From Betaproteobacteria bacterium (GTDB taxonomy: Bacteria; Pseudomonadota; Gammaproteobacteria; Burkholderiales; Ga0077523): a stretch of DNA of 33,969 nt. The stretch is taken from contig JANXYG010000124.1 in assembly GCA_025350245.1 (NCBI GenBank), forward strand, positions 1-33,969. Direction: 5' to 3'. Position 1 is the first letter of the stretch; every line of letters begins with the position of its first letter. The position numbers and the translations under genes are program-made. Shown here one piece after another: positions 17,017 through 24,403 of this stretch. The notes beneath the pieces are model-generated. The model ran no database searches, was not told where the DNA came from, and saw nothing but the letters and a program-made list of their open reading frames with translations.

Positions 17017-17345
17017 TCAAGTGTTCCGTAAGGGGCATGCGGCGCACGCGCCCCCGTTCTGTGTGGACTACCAGTCCTAAACCACCGCGGCCAAATGGCT
17101 CTTGGGCGACCGATACGTGCGCCTCAACGGAACATACCTCGCAACGACCAAGCAGAGGGAAGTTCGGCCTGCATATAATAGGGTAGGTCTGTGGCTACGA
17201 CGCGTTGTCCGCGTTTTCTGGATCCTCCGCACATGATTCCGAAGTCGAGCCGCGACGAAAATCGCTTCCGCGATTGTTTGCGATCGCACACGCTGCGGAG
17301 TCCAAAATGCGGCGCATCGCTGCCCGCAAGGCGAGCGTAAAGGCC
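17017..17345. other. Intergenic stretch upstream of methyltransferase, no gene seen
   Basis: This 329-bp gap lies between the minus-strand methyltransferase start and the minus-strand dehydrogenase stop. Short frames crossing it show no recognisable protein and no tRNA fold was found. It contains the GGACT-ACC-AGTCC palindrome (17065-17077) and a plus-strand TATAAT at 17174-17179 without a matching -35. It probably holds the promoter of the restriction-modification operon and marks the edge of the inserted segment. Confidence 0.5.
17065..17077. promoter_or_regulatory. C-box-like palindrome upstream of methyltransferase
   Basis: GGACT at 17065-17069 and AGTCC at 17073-17077 flank a 3-nt centre. 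The core GACT-N3-AGTC is the half-operator pattern bound by controller (C) proteins of several type II restriction-modification systems. It sits 49-61 bp upstream of the methyltransferase ATG. Against it: only one such box is visible and no C-protein gene is in the window, so it may be coincidence. Confidence 0.3.
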
Positions 17346-18479
17346 TCACACCCAGGCTTCCTCCAGCAGCGCCCGATACTCCGCCACGCTTGCGGCGCGC
17401 GGGTTGGTCCCATGGCAATGGTCTTTCGGTGCCGCTGTCGCGATCCCGTCGAGCGCGTCGTGCGGAACACCCATGGAGCGCAGGCCCGGCGGCAGGCCGA
17501 GGCGCGCGTTCAAGCCGGCAATCGCCACCGCGATATCCGCTCCCGGCGCCAATCCCATCACCCGCGCCAGATGTGAGTACTTGTCGCCCACGTTCGGCGC
17601 GTTGAACCGCAGCACCGGCGGCAGCAGCACCGCGTTCAAGGTACCGTGGTGCAGCTTGAGATCGTGCAACGCGCCGAGTGGATGCGAGAGCGAATGCACC
17701 GCCCCGAGGCCTTTCTGGAACGCCATCGCGCCTTCCATCGCGGCCATCATCATGTTCCAGCGCGCGTCACGATCGCTGCCGGTGCTGGTGGCGCGTTCGA
17801 TGTTGGCCCAGGCGCGCGTCAGCCCGTCGAGCGCGATCGCTTCCGCCGGCGGATTGATCAGGGGTGACAGATAGGTTTCGATGCAGTGCGCGATGGCGTC
17901 CATGCCGGTCGCGGCCGTGAGCATCGGCGGCAGGCCGAGAGTGAGATCCGGATCGCAGATCGCCACCTTGGGCAGCAGGAAGGGCGACAGGAAACCGAGC
18001 TTGCGTCCGTCGTCGAGGAGGATGACGCCGGCGCGCCCGACCTCGCTGCCGGTGCCTGCAGTGGTCGGGATCGCGATGACGGGCGCCACCGCCGCGGTGA
18101 TCCGCGCGACGCCACCCTCGATCGCGGCGTACCGGACCAGGGGTTCCGGATGCGTGGCCATGAGCGCCACCGCCTTGGCCAGATCGAGCGATGAGCCGCC
18201 GCCGATGGCGATGATGCCGTCGGCATTCGCGGCGCGATAGGCGGTCACACCGAGCTTCACGGCGACTTCGGTCGGGTTGGCCGGGGTCTGGTCGAACACC
18301 GCGAAGCCGAGTTCCGCCGGCAGGTTGTCGCGCAGGCGGTCGAGCAGGCCGGACAAGCGGATGCCGGGATCGGTCACGATCAGTGGGCGCCGGATGCCCA
18401 GGCGCGCGCATTCGGCGCCGATCAGACGGATCGCACCGTGATCGAACTGGACCGTGGTGAGGTAGTTGATGACTGCCAT
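17346..18479 (-). CDS. Iron-containing alcohol dehydrogenase
   Basis: Group III metal-dependent alcohol dehydrogenase of 377 residues, using NAD(P) to interconvert an alcohol or hydroxyacid with its carbonyl. The nucleotide site is IIAIGGGSSLDLAKAVAL and the second conserved block is IPTTAGTGSEVGRAGVI. Metal-ligand regions are CDPDLTLGLPP, TGMDAIAHCIETYLSP and the histidine-rich GLGAVHSLSHPLGALHDLKLHHG, which includes the usual HSLSHPLG signature. The substrate is not evident; relatives include 1,3-propanediol dehydrogenase, lactaldehyde reductase and maleylacetate reductase. ATG 18479 is preferred since GGGAG precedes it and MAVINYLTTVQFDHGA matches family starts. It is divergent from the antiporter gene across 95 bp. 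Confidence 0.9.
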   Translation of the reverse strand: MAVINYLTTVQFDHGAIRLIGAECARLGIRRPLIVTDPGIRLSGLLDRLRDNLPAELGFAVFDQTPANPTEVAVKLGVTAYRAANADGIIAIGGGSSLDLAKAVALMATHPEPLVRYAAIEGGVARITAAVAPVIAIPTTAGTGSEVGRAGVILLDDGRKLGFLSPFLLPKVAICDPDLTLGLPPMLTAATGMDAIAHCIETYLSPLINPPAEAIALDGLTRAWANIERATSTGSDRDARWNMMMAAMEGAMAFQKGLGAVHSLSHPLGALHDLKLHHGTLNAVLLPPVLRFNAPNVGDKYSHLARVMGLAPGADIAVAIAGLNARLGLPPGLRSMGVPHDALDGIATAAPKDHCHGTNPRAASVAEYRALLEEAWV

Positions 18480-18574
18480 GGTTGCTCTCCCGCGTTGTTC
18501 TGTGTGAATGCATCGGATTATCGCCCGCCTGTTCAGCAAGCGGGAGGACGGCTACCCTAAGAGGCTCTGAGCCC

Positions 18575-19930
18575 ATGATGCGACCACCTGCCCGTTGGCT
18601 GACCTGCCTTGCCGGTGCCGCGCTCGCCGCGCCGGCGCTCGCCTGGGCCGCGGGCGATGCCGCGCATCACGCCGGATTGTTGCTATGGATCGGTGCCATC
18701 CTGATCGCGGCCCGCGTCGGTTCGCTGGTGCAACGTTTCGGCCAACCGGCGGTTCTCGGTGAACTCGCGGCTGGCATCGTCCTGGGAAATCTTGCGCTGG
18801 TCGGCTGGACCGGCGCCGCGGTCGTCGCAACCGATCCGGTGCTCGTGTTTCTCGCCGAACTGGGCGTGGTGGTGCTGCTGTTCCAGATCGGGCTCGAGTC
18901 GAATGTGCAGCAGATGCTGGCGGTCGGCGCGCGGGCGATGGCGGTTGCCGTGGTCGGTGTCGTCGTGCCGTTCGTGCTCGGCACGCTGGTGGTCGGTCCG
19001 TGGCTGCTGCCGGGGTTGGGCGCCAACGCCTACCTGTTCATCGGCGCCACGCTGACGGCGACCTCGGTCGGGATCACCGGCCGGGTGTTCCGCGATCTCG
19101 GTCAGTTGCAGCGACCGGAGGCGCGCATCGTGCTCGGTGCCGCGGTGATCGACGACGTGCTCGGGCTGGTGATTCTCGCGGTCGTTTCCGCGATCGCCAC
19201 CACCGGCTCCGTGGCAACCGGCGCGGTGGCCATTATCGTATTCGAGGCGCTGTTGTTCCTGGTCGGTGCCATCGTCATCGGCCGCACCGTCGCGCCGCCG
19301 CTGTCACGGCTGTTCGCGCGCATCCATGCCGGCGCCGGCATGAAGCTCGCGCTGGCGCTGAGCACCTGCATGCTGTTCGCGTGGGTCGCCGCGCAGATCG
19401 GCCTGGCGCCGATCGTCGGCGCGTTTGCCGCTGGTCTCGTGCTCGACGATGTCGTCTTCAGCGACTACGACCCGCCGTCGTTCGAGCGCGATGTACGCGC
19501 GGCATTGGCCGGCGCCGACCGCGATACCCACGGCCGGGTGGAGGCCGTGCTCGATATCCATCGCAACCGGCATCTCGAGGATCTGGTCGCGCCGGTCGGC
19601 CACTTCCTGGTGCCGTTCTTTTTCGTGGTCACCGGCATGCAGGTCAAGCTCGATCTGCTGGCCGATCCGCGTGCGTTGATGGTGGCGCTCGCGCTCACCG
19701 TCGCCGCGGTGGCGGGCAAGATCGTCGCCGGCGTCGTGGCCGGCCCGGTGGATCGCTGGCTGGTTGGCTGGGGCATGGTGCCGCGCGGCGAGGTCGGGCT
19801 GATCTTCGCCGCGACCGGGATGGCGCTCGGGGTCGTGTCGGCCGCCGTATTCGCGGTGATCGTGATCACCGTGCTGGCGACGACGCTCATCACGCCACCG
19901 GTCCTGGCGAGGCTGCTGCGCCGGCGCTGA
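18575..19930 (+). CDS. CPA2-family cation/proton antiporter
   Basis: Inner-membrane antiporter of 451 residues with about 12-13 helices. Conserved CPA2 elements are RFGQPAVLGELAAGIVLGN in the early helices, the broken-helix motif GATLTATSVGITGRVFRDLG, and the ion-site pair in GAAVIDDVLGLVILAVVS, where two adjacent aspartates are typical of electrogenic Na+/H+ exchangers. QIGLAPIVGAFAAGLVLDD and VPRGEVGLIFAATGMALG complete the core. There is no C-terminal TrkA-N/RCK domain, unlike KefB/KefC, so glutathione gating is unlikely. ATG 18575 or 18578 may be used; the upstream extension to 18482 falls in the divergent promoter region. The stop is followed after 8 nt by a dispersed repeat element. Confidence 0.88.
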   Translation: MMRPPARWLTCLAGAALAAPALAWAAGDAAHHAGLLLWIGAILIAARVGSLVQRFGQPAVLGELAAGIVLGNLALVGWTGAAVVATDPVLVFLAELGVVVLLFQIGLESNVQQMLAVGARAMAVAVVGVVVPFVLGTLVVGPWLLPGLGANAYLFIGATLTATSVGITGRVFRDLGQLQRPEARIVLGAAVIDDVLGLVILAVVSAIATTGSVATGAVAIIVFEALLFLVGAIVIGRTVAPPLSRLFARIHAGAGMKLALALSTCMLFAWVAAQIGLAPIVGAFAAGLVLDDVVFSDYDPPSFERDVRAALAGADRDTHGRVEAVLDIHRNRHLEDLVAPVGHFLVPFFFVVTGMQVKLDLLADPRALMVALALTVAAVAGKIVAGVVAGPVDRWLVGWGMVPRGEVGLIFAATGMALGVVSAAVFAVIVITVLATTLITPPVLARLLRRR

Positions 19931-19938
19931 GAGAAAGC

Positions 19939-20030
19939 CCACCCCCAGGCTGCGCTGCGCTCCGCCTTCCCCCTCAAGGGGGCGCAGCGTCCTCGGGGGA
20001 CCCTGTGGGCGCTGCCCCTTCGCTTCGGAG
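19939..20030 (+). repeat. Dispersed palindromic repeat, single copy
   Basis: A third locus of the element: CCACCCCCAGGCTGCGCTGC at its start, CCCCCTCAAGGGGG in the middle, then CGTCCTCGGGGGACCCTGTG and a tail GGGCGCTGCCCCTTCGCTTC that also matches the copy after pbpG. It begins 8 nt after the antiporter stop. Position and orientation relative to the upstream gene match the other two loci. Confidence 0.9.
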
Positions 20031-20058
20031 GGCGCTTCGTGCCGCGCCTGCCTTACAG

Positions 20059-20089
20059 TTGTCACGATCCGCGACGGTGCCGGTAGAAT
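20059..20089 (+). promoter_or_regulatory. Possible sigma-70 promoter for hydroxyacid operon
   Basis: TTGTCA at 20059-20064 and TAGAAT at 20084-20089 give a -35/-10 pair with a 19-nt spacer, slightly longer than ideal. It lies about 80 bp upstream of the first gene of the 20169-24373 operon and just after the repeat element. Confidence 0.35.
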
Positions 20090-20168
20090 CGGCCCCGGGG
20101 AGTCGCGGGCGTCATGGCGGGCGTCATGGTCTGCGAAGCCGGAAAATGAACAAGACCACAGGAAATTC

Positions 20169-21149
20169 ATGAAGCCGCAAGTTCTGGTGAGCCGAGAGGT
20201 GTTCGACGAAACGCTCGCGTTGCTGAACGCGGTGTGCGAGGTCGACTCCAATCAGGCCGACACACGCTATTCCACCGATGAGCTGGTGGCCCGCCTGCAG
20301 GGCAAGCAGGGTGCCGTGATCTCCACCGCCGACCGCATCGACGCTGGGGTGCTCGATCGCTGTCCCGGATTGCGCATCGTCAGCAACGTGGGCGTCGGTT
20401 ATAACAACATCGACGTACCGGCCTGTACCGCGCGCGGGGTCATGGCCACCAACACGCCCGGCGTGCTCACCGACAGCGTCGCCGACTACACGTTCGGCCT
20501 GGTCATCGCCACCTGCCGGCGCATGACCGAGGGCGAGCAGCACCTGCGCAGCGGCGACTGGAAGGGCTCGTTCCTCAAGCAGATGCTAGGTCACGACGTG
20601 CATGGCGCGACTCTCGGCATCGTCGGCATGGGGCGCATCGGCCAGACGGTGGCGCGGCGCGCGTCCGGCTTCGACATGAAGATCATCTACCACAACCGCA
20701 ATCGCATCGATGCCGCCATCGAAGCCTCTCTGAAGGCCGAGTACCGCAGCCTCGAGGCGCTGCTCGGCGAGGCCGACATCGTTGTGCTGCTCACGCCGTA
20801 TTCGCCGGCCAGTCATCACATGATCGGTGCCGCGCAACTCGCGCTGATGCGCCCGAGCGCGGTGCTCATCAATGTCGCGCGCGGTGGCATCGTCGATGAC
20901 GCCGCGCTGATCGGCGCCTTGAAGGCGCGCCGCATCTGGGCGGCCGGGCTCGACGTCTACGAGAACGAGCCCGCGTTCAATCCGGGTTTTCTCGATCTCG
21001 GCAACGTCGTGCTGTCGCCGCACCTCGCCTCGGCGTCGGAACCAACGCGCAAGGCCATGGCCCACACCGCCGCCCGCAATTGCATCGCCGCCCTGACCGG
21101 GGGCGTGCCACCGAACCTGCTCAATCCCGAAACGGCGACGGCGCGATGA
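20169..21149 (+). CDS. D-2-hydroxyacid dehydrogenase, GhrB/glycerate dehydrogenase-like
   Basis: NAD(P)-dependent reductase/dehydrogenase of 326 residues acting on 2-oxoacids such as glyoxylate or hydroxypyruvate. NVGVGYNNIDVPACTARGV and NTPGVLTDSVADYTFGLVIA are the usual substrate-domain blocks. The Rossmann motif is LGIVGMGRIGQTVARRA. Catalytic residues are in NVARGGIVDD (Arg), VYENEPAF (Glu) and SPHLASAS (His). ATG 20169 follows AGGAAA at good spacing. It begins a tight plus-strand operon with an amidase and two beta-hydroxyacid dehydrogenases, suggesting a pathway that releases a hydroxy- or oxoacid from an amide and interconverts it. The real substrate is unknown. Confidence 0.9.
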   Translation: MKPQVLVSREVFDETLALLNAVCEVDSNQADTRYSTDELVARLQGKQGAVISTADRIDAGVLDRCPGLRIVSNVGVGYNNIDVPACTARGVMATNTPGVLTDSVADYTFGLVIATCRRMTEGEQHLRSGDWKGSFLKQMLGHDVHGATLGIVGMGRIGQTVARRASGFDMKIIYHNRNRIDAAIEASLKAEYRSLEALLGEADIVVLLTPYSPASHHMIGAAQLALMRPSAVLINVARGGIVDDAALIGALKARRIWAAGLDVYENEPAFNPGFLDLGNVVLSPHLASASEPTRKAMAHTAARNCIAALTGGVPPNLLNPETATAR

Positions 21150-21225
21150 AGCCCGCACGGCAGTGTCCCGGCACCTCGACGTAACGGTGGGTTCCCATGC
21201 CGCAGTCCAGCTCGATACGGTTCCG

Positions 21226-22602
21226 ATGATCCCACTTTGCCACCTCGGCTTGCGGGAAGCCGCTGTGCGCATCTTTCGTGGCGAGATCTCCAGCGAGGCG
21301 CTCACCCGCAGTTGTCTCGATCGCATCGCCGAGCGCGAAACCGACATCCTTGCCTGGGCCTGGATCGATCCGGAGCGGGCACTGAACCGGGCGCGCGCCG
21401 CCGATCGTGCTCATGCGCTGCGGCTGCAGGCCGGCAGCGACGATCCGGTCGATGCACTGCCGGTGGCGGAACGCGGGGTTCTCGCCGGCGTGCCCATCGG
21501 CGTCAAGGATGTCATCGACACCGTCGGCATCCCGACGCGCATGGGCTCCCCGGTCTACCAGAACTGGGTGCCCGAACGCTCGGCGGAGCTGGTGGATTCG
21601 CTTGCCGCCTCGGGCGCGTTCGTGATGGGCAAGACGGTGACCACCGAATTCGCGTTCATGGTGCCCAACAAGACCCGCAACCCCTGGAATCCGTCGCGCA
21701 CGCCGGGCGGTTCGTCCAGCGGCTCGGCGGCGGCGGTGGCCGCAGGCATGGTGCCGGCCGCGATCGGCACCCAGACCAATGGCTCGGTGATCCGGCCGGC
21801 AGCCTTCTGCGGCGTGGTCGGTTTCAAGCCCGGCATGGGCACCATCTCGACCGTCGGCATGCTGCCGTTCAGCCCCACTTTCGATCAGCCCGGCGTGTTC
21901 GCGCGCGACGTGAGCGATGCCGCGCTGCTCGCCTCGTGGCTCACCCGCAGCGACGGGGTGATCGCTCATCTGCCGGTGCCGCTGCGCGCCGCGCCGACGC
22001 TCGCGGCGGTACGTTCGCCGGTGTGGGACAAGGCGCAGCCCGAGCAGCGCGAACGCTTCGCCACCGACATCGCGATCCTGCGGCGCGCCGGTGCCACCAT
22101 TCAGGAGCGCGAGCTGCCCCCTGACTTCGCCGATGCGCACCGCATCCACCGCGCGATCATGTTGTACGAGGCCGCGCGCATCTCCGCCAGGGCGCGCGAA
22201 AAAAATCGCGACAGCATCAGCGACTTCCTCAACCGGGCGCTCGACGAAGGCGCGGCGACGTCCGATGCCGACTACGCTGCCGCGATGCGCGCCCGCGCCG
22301 GCCTGATCGGGCAGCTCGCGGCGTTCATCGGCGACGGCTGCGCGGGCATCATCACGCCGCCCGCCGCCGGCGAGGCGCCGGGCATCGAGACCACCGGTGA
22401 TCCGGCGTTCTGCTCGCTCTGGACGCTGTGCGGCGGGCCGTGCATTTCACTGCCGACGGGCCTCGGTCCCAACGGCATGCCGCTCGGCCTGCAGCTCATC
22501 GGCCGCGACGGTGAAGCCAACTACCTGCTCGCGGTCGCGGCCTGGTGCGAGGTGCAGTTCGCCTTCGAAGGCCTGCTCTCGAGAACGTCGGAGGCGCGTT
22601 GA
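21226..22602 (+). CDS. Amidase signature family hydrolase
   Basis: Amidase of 458 residues that would hydrolyse a small amide to acid and ammonia. The Ser-cisSer-Lys triad is visible: Lys in PIGVKDVIDTVG, the cis-Ser and nucleophile region in TPGGSSSGSAAAVAAGMVPAAIG, followed by TQTNGSVIRPAAFCGVVGFKP. The C-terminal part has GDPAFCSLWTLCGGPCISLPTG and GLQLIGRDGEANYLLAVA, as in AtzE-, GatA- and allophanate-hydrolase-type amidases. ATG 21226 (MIPLCHLGLREAAVRIF) is preferred; an in-frame GTG at 21163 is possible. It is not GatA, as no gatB or gatC is near. It sits second in the operon, 76 nt after the hydroxyacid dehydrogenase, and its stop overlaps the next start. Confidence 0.88.
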   Translation: MIPLCHLGLREAAVRIFRGEISSEALTRSCLDRIAERETDILAWAWIDPERALNRARAADRAHALRLQAGSDDPVDALPVAERGVLAGVPIGVKDVIDTVGIPTRMGSPVYQNWVPERSAELVDSLAASGAFVMGKTVTTEFAFMVPNKTRNPWNPSRTPGGSSSGSAAAVAAGMVPAAIGTQTNGSVIRPAAFCGVVGFKPGMGTISTVGMLPFSPTFDQPGVFARDVSDAALLASWLTRSDGVIAHLPVPLRAAPTLAAVRSPVWDKAQPEQRERFATDIAILRRAGATIQERELPPDFADAHRIHRAIMLYEAARISARAREKNRDSISDFLNRALDEGAATSDADYAAAMRARAGLIGQLAAFIGDGCAGIITPPAAGEAPGIETTGDPAFCSLWTLCGGPCISLPTGLGPNGMPLGLQLIGRDGEANYLLAVAAWCEVQFAFEGLLSRTSEAR

Positions 22603-23486
22603 ACCTGGGTTTCGTCGGCCTCGGCATCATGGGGCGGCCGATGGCGCTGCACCTGCTCGCGGCCGGACACGCCGTCGCGTGTTGCTCGCGTCGAGCGGTG
22701 TCGATGCAACCGCTCGTGGCGGCCGGCGCGACGGCGTGCACGTCGCCAGCCGACGTGGCGAGGCAGGCCGACATCGTGTTCACGATGGTTCCGGATACGC
22801 CCGATGTCGAACAGGTGATCCTCGGCGCGGATGGCATCGCGCAGACGGCACGCGCGGGTTCGGTGGTGGTCGACATGAGCACGATCACGCCTCAGGCCAC
22901 GCGCACGATCGCCGCCGCGCTCGCCGAACGTGGCGTCGACATGCTCGACGCGCCGTGTTCCGGCGGCGAGGCCGGCGCCATCGCCGCGAAGCTGTCGATC
23001 ATGGTTGGCGGCAGGCGCGACGTGTTCGATCGCGTGCAGCCGCTGTTCGAGTGCCTGGGCACCACCATCACCTACATCGGCGACAGCGGCGCGGGCCAGG
23101 TCGCGAAGGCGTGCAACCAGATCGTCGGCGCCGTGACGATGGAAGCCGTGGCCGAAGGCCTCAATCTCGCACGGCGCAACGGCGTCGATCCGGCGCGGGT
23201 GCGTGACGCGCTGCTGGGCGGATTCGCCAGGAGCCGCATGCTCGAACTGGCCGGCGCCCGCATGATCGTGCGTGATTTCACCCCCGGATTCCGGGCGAAA
23301 CTCCATGCGAAGGACCTCGACATCGCCATGCGCACCGCCTACCAGCTCGGGCTGGCGTTGCCGCAGGCCGCGCTGGTCGCGCAGCACCTCAATGCGCTGG
23401 TCGGTGGTGGCGGTGGCGAGCTCGATTCCTCGGCGATCATCACGGTGCTCGAGCGGATGGCGGGCGACCTGGTGGATTCGCCGTGA
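22599..23486 (+). CDS. 3-hydroxyisobutyrate/tartronate-semialdehyde reductase family, copy 1
   Basis: Beta-hydroxyacid dehydrogenase of 295 residues. It has the N-terminal NAD(P) site LGFVGLGIMGRPMALHLLAAGH, STITPQATRTIA, and the helix with catalytic lysine GAGQVAKACNQIV. The substrate loop reads DAPCSGGEAGA where most relatives have DAPVSGG, and it differs from the next gene in the same way. The start is taken as TTG 22599: GGAGG lies at 22590-22594, the codon overlaps the amidase stop (TTGA), and the Rossmann strand begins immediately. Earlier ATG 22545 would add a non-conserved extension inside the amidase. Substrate unknown. Confidence 0.87.
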   Translation: MNLGFVGLGIMGRPMALHLLAAGHAVACCSRRAVSMQPLVAAGATACTSPADVARQADIVFTMVPDTPDVEQVILGADGIAQTARAGSVVVDMSTITPQATRTIAAALAERGVDMLDAPCSGGEAGAIAAKLSIMVGGRRDVFDRVQPLFECLGTTITYIGDSGAGQVAKACNQIVGAVTMEAVAEGLNLARRNGVDPARVRDALLGGFARSRMLELAGARMIVRDFTPGFRAKLHAKDLDIAMRTAYQLGLALPQAALVAQHLNALVGGGGGELDSSAIITVLERMAGDLVDSP

Positions 23487-24373
23487 ACGTCGGCTTCATC
23501 GGTCTGGGCGCGATGGGTTTGCCGATGGCGGCGCGCCTGGCCAATGGCGGCCATGACCTGGCGGTCTGGGCGCGGCGACCGGAAGCGGCCGATACGCTGG
23601 TGCGCGACGGTGCCACGTGGTGCGCGTCGCCGGCCGCAGTGGCCGCCCGCAGCGACGTGGTGTTCACCATGGTCATGGGCGGCGCGGATGTCGAAGCCGT
23701 CGTTCTCGGCGCCGACGGCCTGGTGCACGGCGCGCGTCCCGGCATGGTCGTGGTCGATTGCAGCACCATCGTTCCAGCGACGACCCGGCGGGTCGCGGCG
23801 GCGCTGCTCGAGCGTGGCATCGACATGCTCGACGCGCCGGTGTCGGGTGGTCTGCCCGGCGCCACCAACGGCACACTGTCGATCATGGTCGGTGGCGATG
23901 AGGCGGTGTTCGAGCGTCTGCGTCCGCTGCTCGGCTGCATCGGCACGACGCTGGTGTACATCGGCGAGAGCGGGGCGGGCTCGGTCGCGAAGGCGGCGAA
24001 CCAGCTCGCGCTGGTGGTCACCATCCAGGGTGTCGCCGAGGCGATCGCGCTGGCGGTGGCGAGCGGGGTCGGCGTGGCGCCGGTGCTGCAGGCGATGGCG
24101 AGCGGCATGGCCGGCAGCCGGATGATGGAGATCATCGGCCCGCGCATGCTCGAGCGCCAGTTCGAGATGGGCATCGACGCCAGTCTGCACTACAAGGATT
24201 CGAACATCGTCCTCGCCTGCGCCGCCGAGTCGCACACGCCGGTGCCGGCGGCGGCGCTCGCGGCGCAGGCGTTCAACGCGCTCACGGCGCGTCCCGGCGT
24301 ACGGTGGGATTCGGCGGCGCTGCGACTGATGATGGAAGACATTTGCGGCATGCGCCCCGATGCCGGTGGTTGA
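23483..24373 (+). CDS. 3-hydroxyisobutyrate/tartronate-semialdehyde reductase family, copy 2
   Basis: Second beta-hydroxyacid dehydrogenase, 296 residues, clearly paralogous to the preceding gene along its whole length. The NAD(P) motif is VGFIGLGAMGLPMAARLANGG, the signature loop is canonical DAPVSGGLPGATNGTLSIMVGG, and the catalytic lysine is in GAGSVAKAANQLAL. It starts at GTG 23483 overlapping the upstream stop (GTGA), so the pair is translationally coupled. The conserved active site but different substrate loop suggests two related substrates or two steps, not simple redundancy. It ends the catabolic operon; the Mrp operon begins 30 nt later and could share transcription. Confidence 0.89.
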   Translation: MNVGFIGLGAMGLPMAARLANGGHDLAVWARRPEAADTLVRDGATWCASPAAVAARSDVVFTMVMGGADVEAVVLGADGLVHGARPGMVVVDCSTIVPATTRRVAAALLERGIDMLDAPVSGGLPGATNGTLSIMVGGDEAVFERLRPLLGCIGTTLVYIGESGAGSVAKAANQLALVVTIQGVAEAIALAVASGVGVAPVLQAMASGMAGSRMMEIIGPRMLERQFEMGIDASLHYKDSNIVLACAAESHTPVPAAALAAQAFNALTARPGVRWDSAALRLMMEDICGMRPDAGG

Positions 24374-24403
24374 GGGTTCGGCGGCGCGGGTGATCGCCCG
24401 ACG

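Noticed and set aside
17174-17179. TATAAT as a -10 element upstream of the methyltransferase
   Set aside because: It is on the plus strand, opposite to the flanking genes, with no suitable -35 at 16-18 nt; the minus-strand TATTAT also lacks one.
17017-17345. tRNA or small coding gene in the 329-bp gap
   Set aside because: No cloverleaf stems or TPsiC-like arm were found, and the short frames show no recognisable protein.
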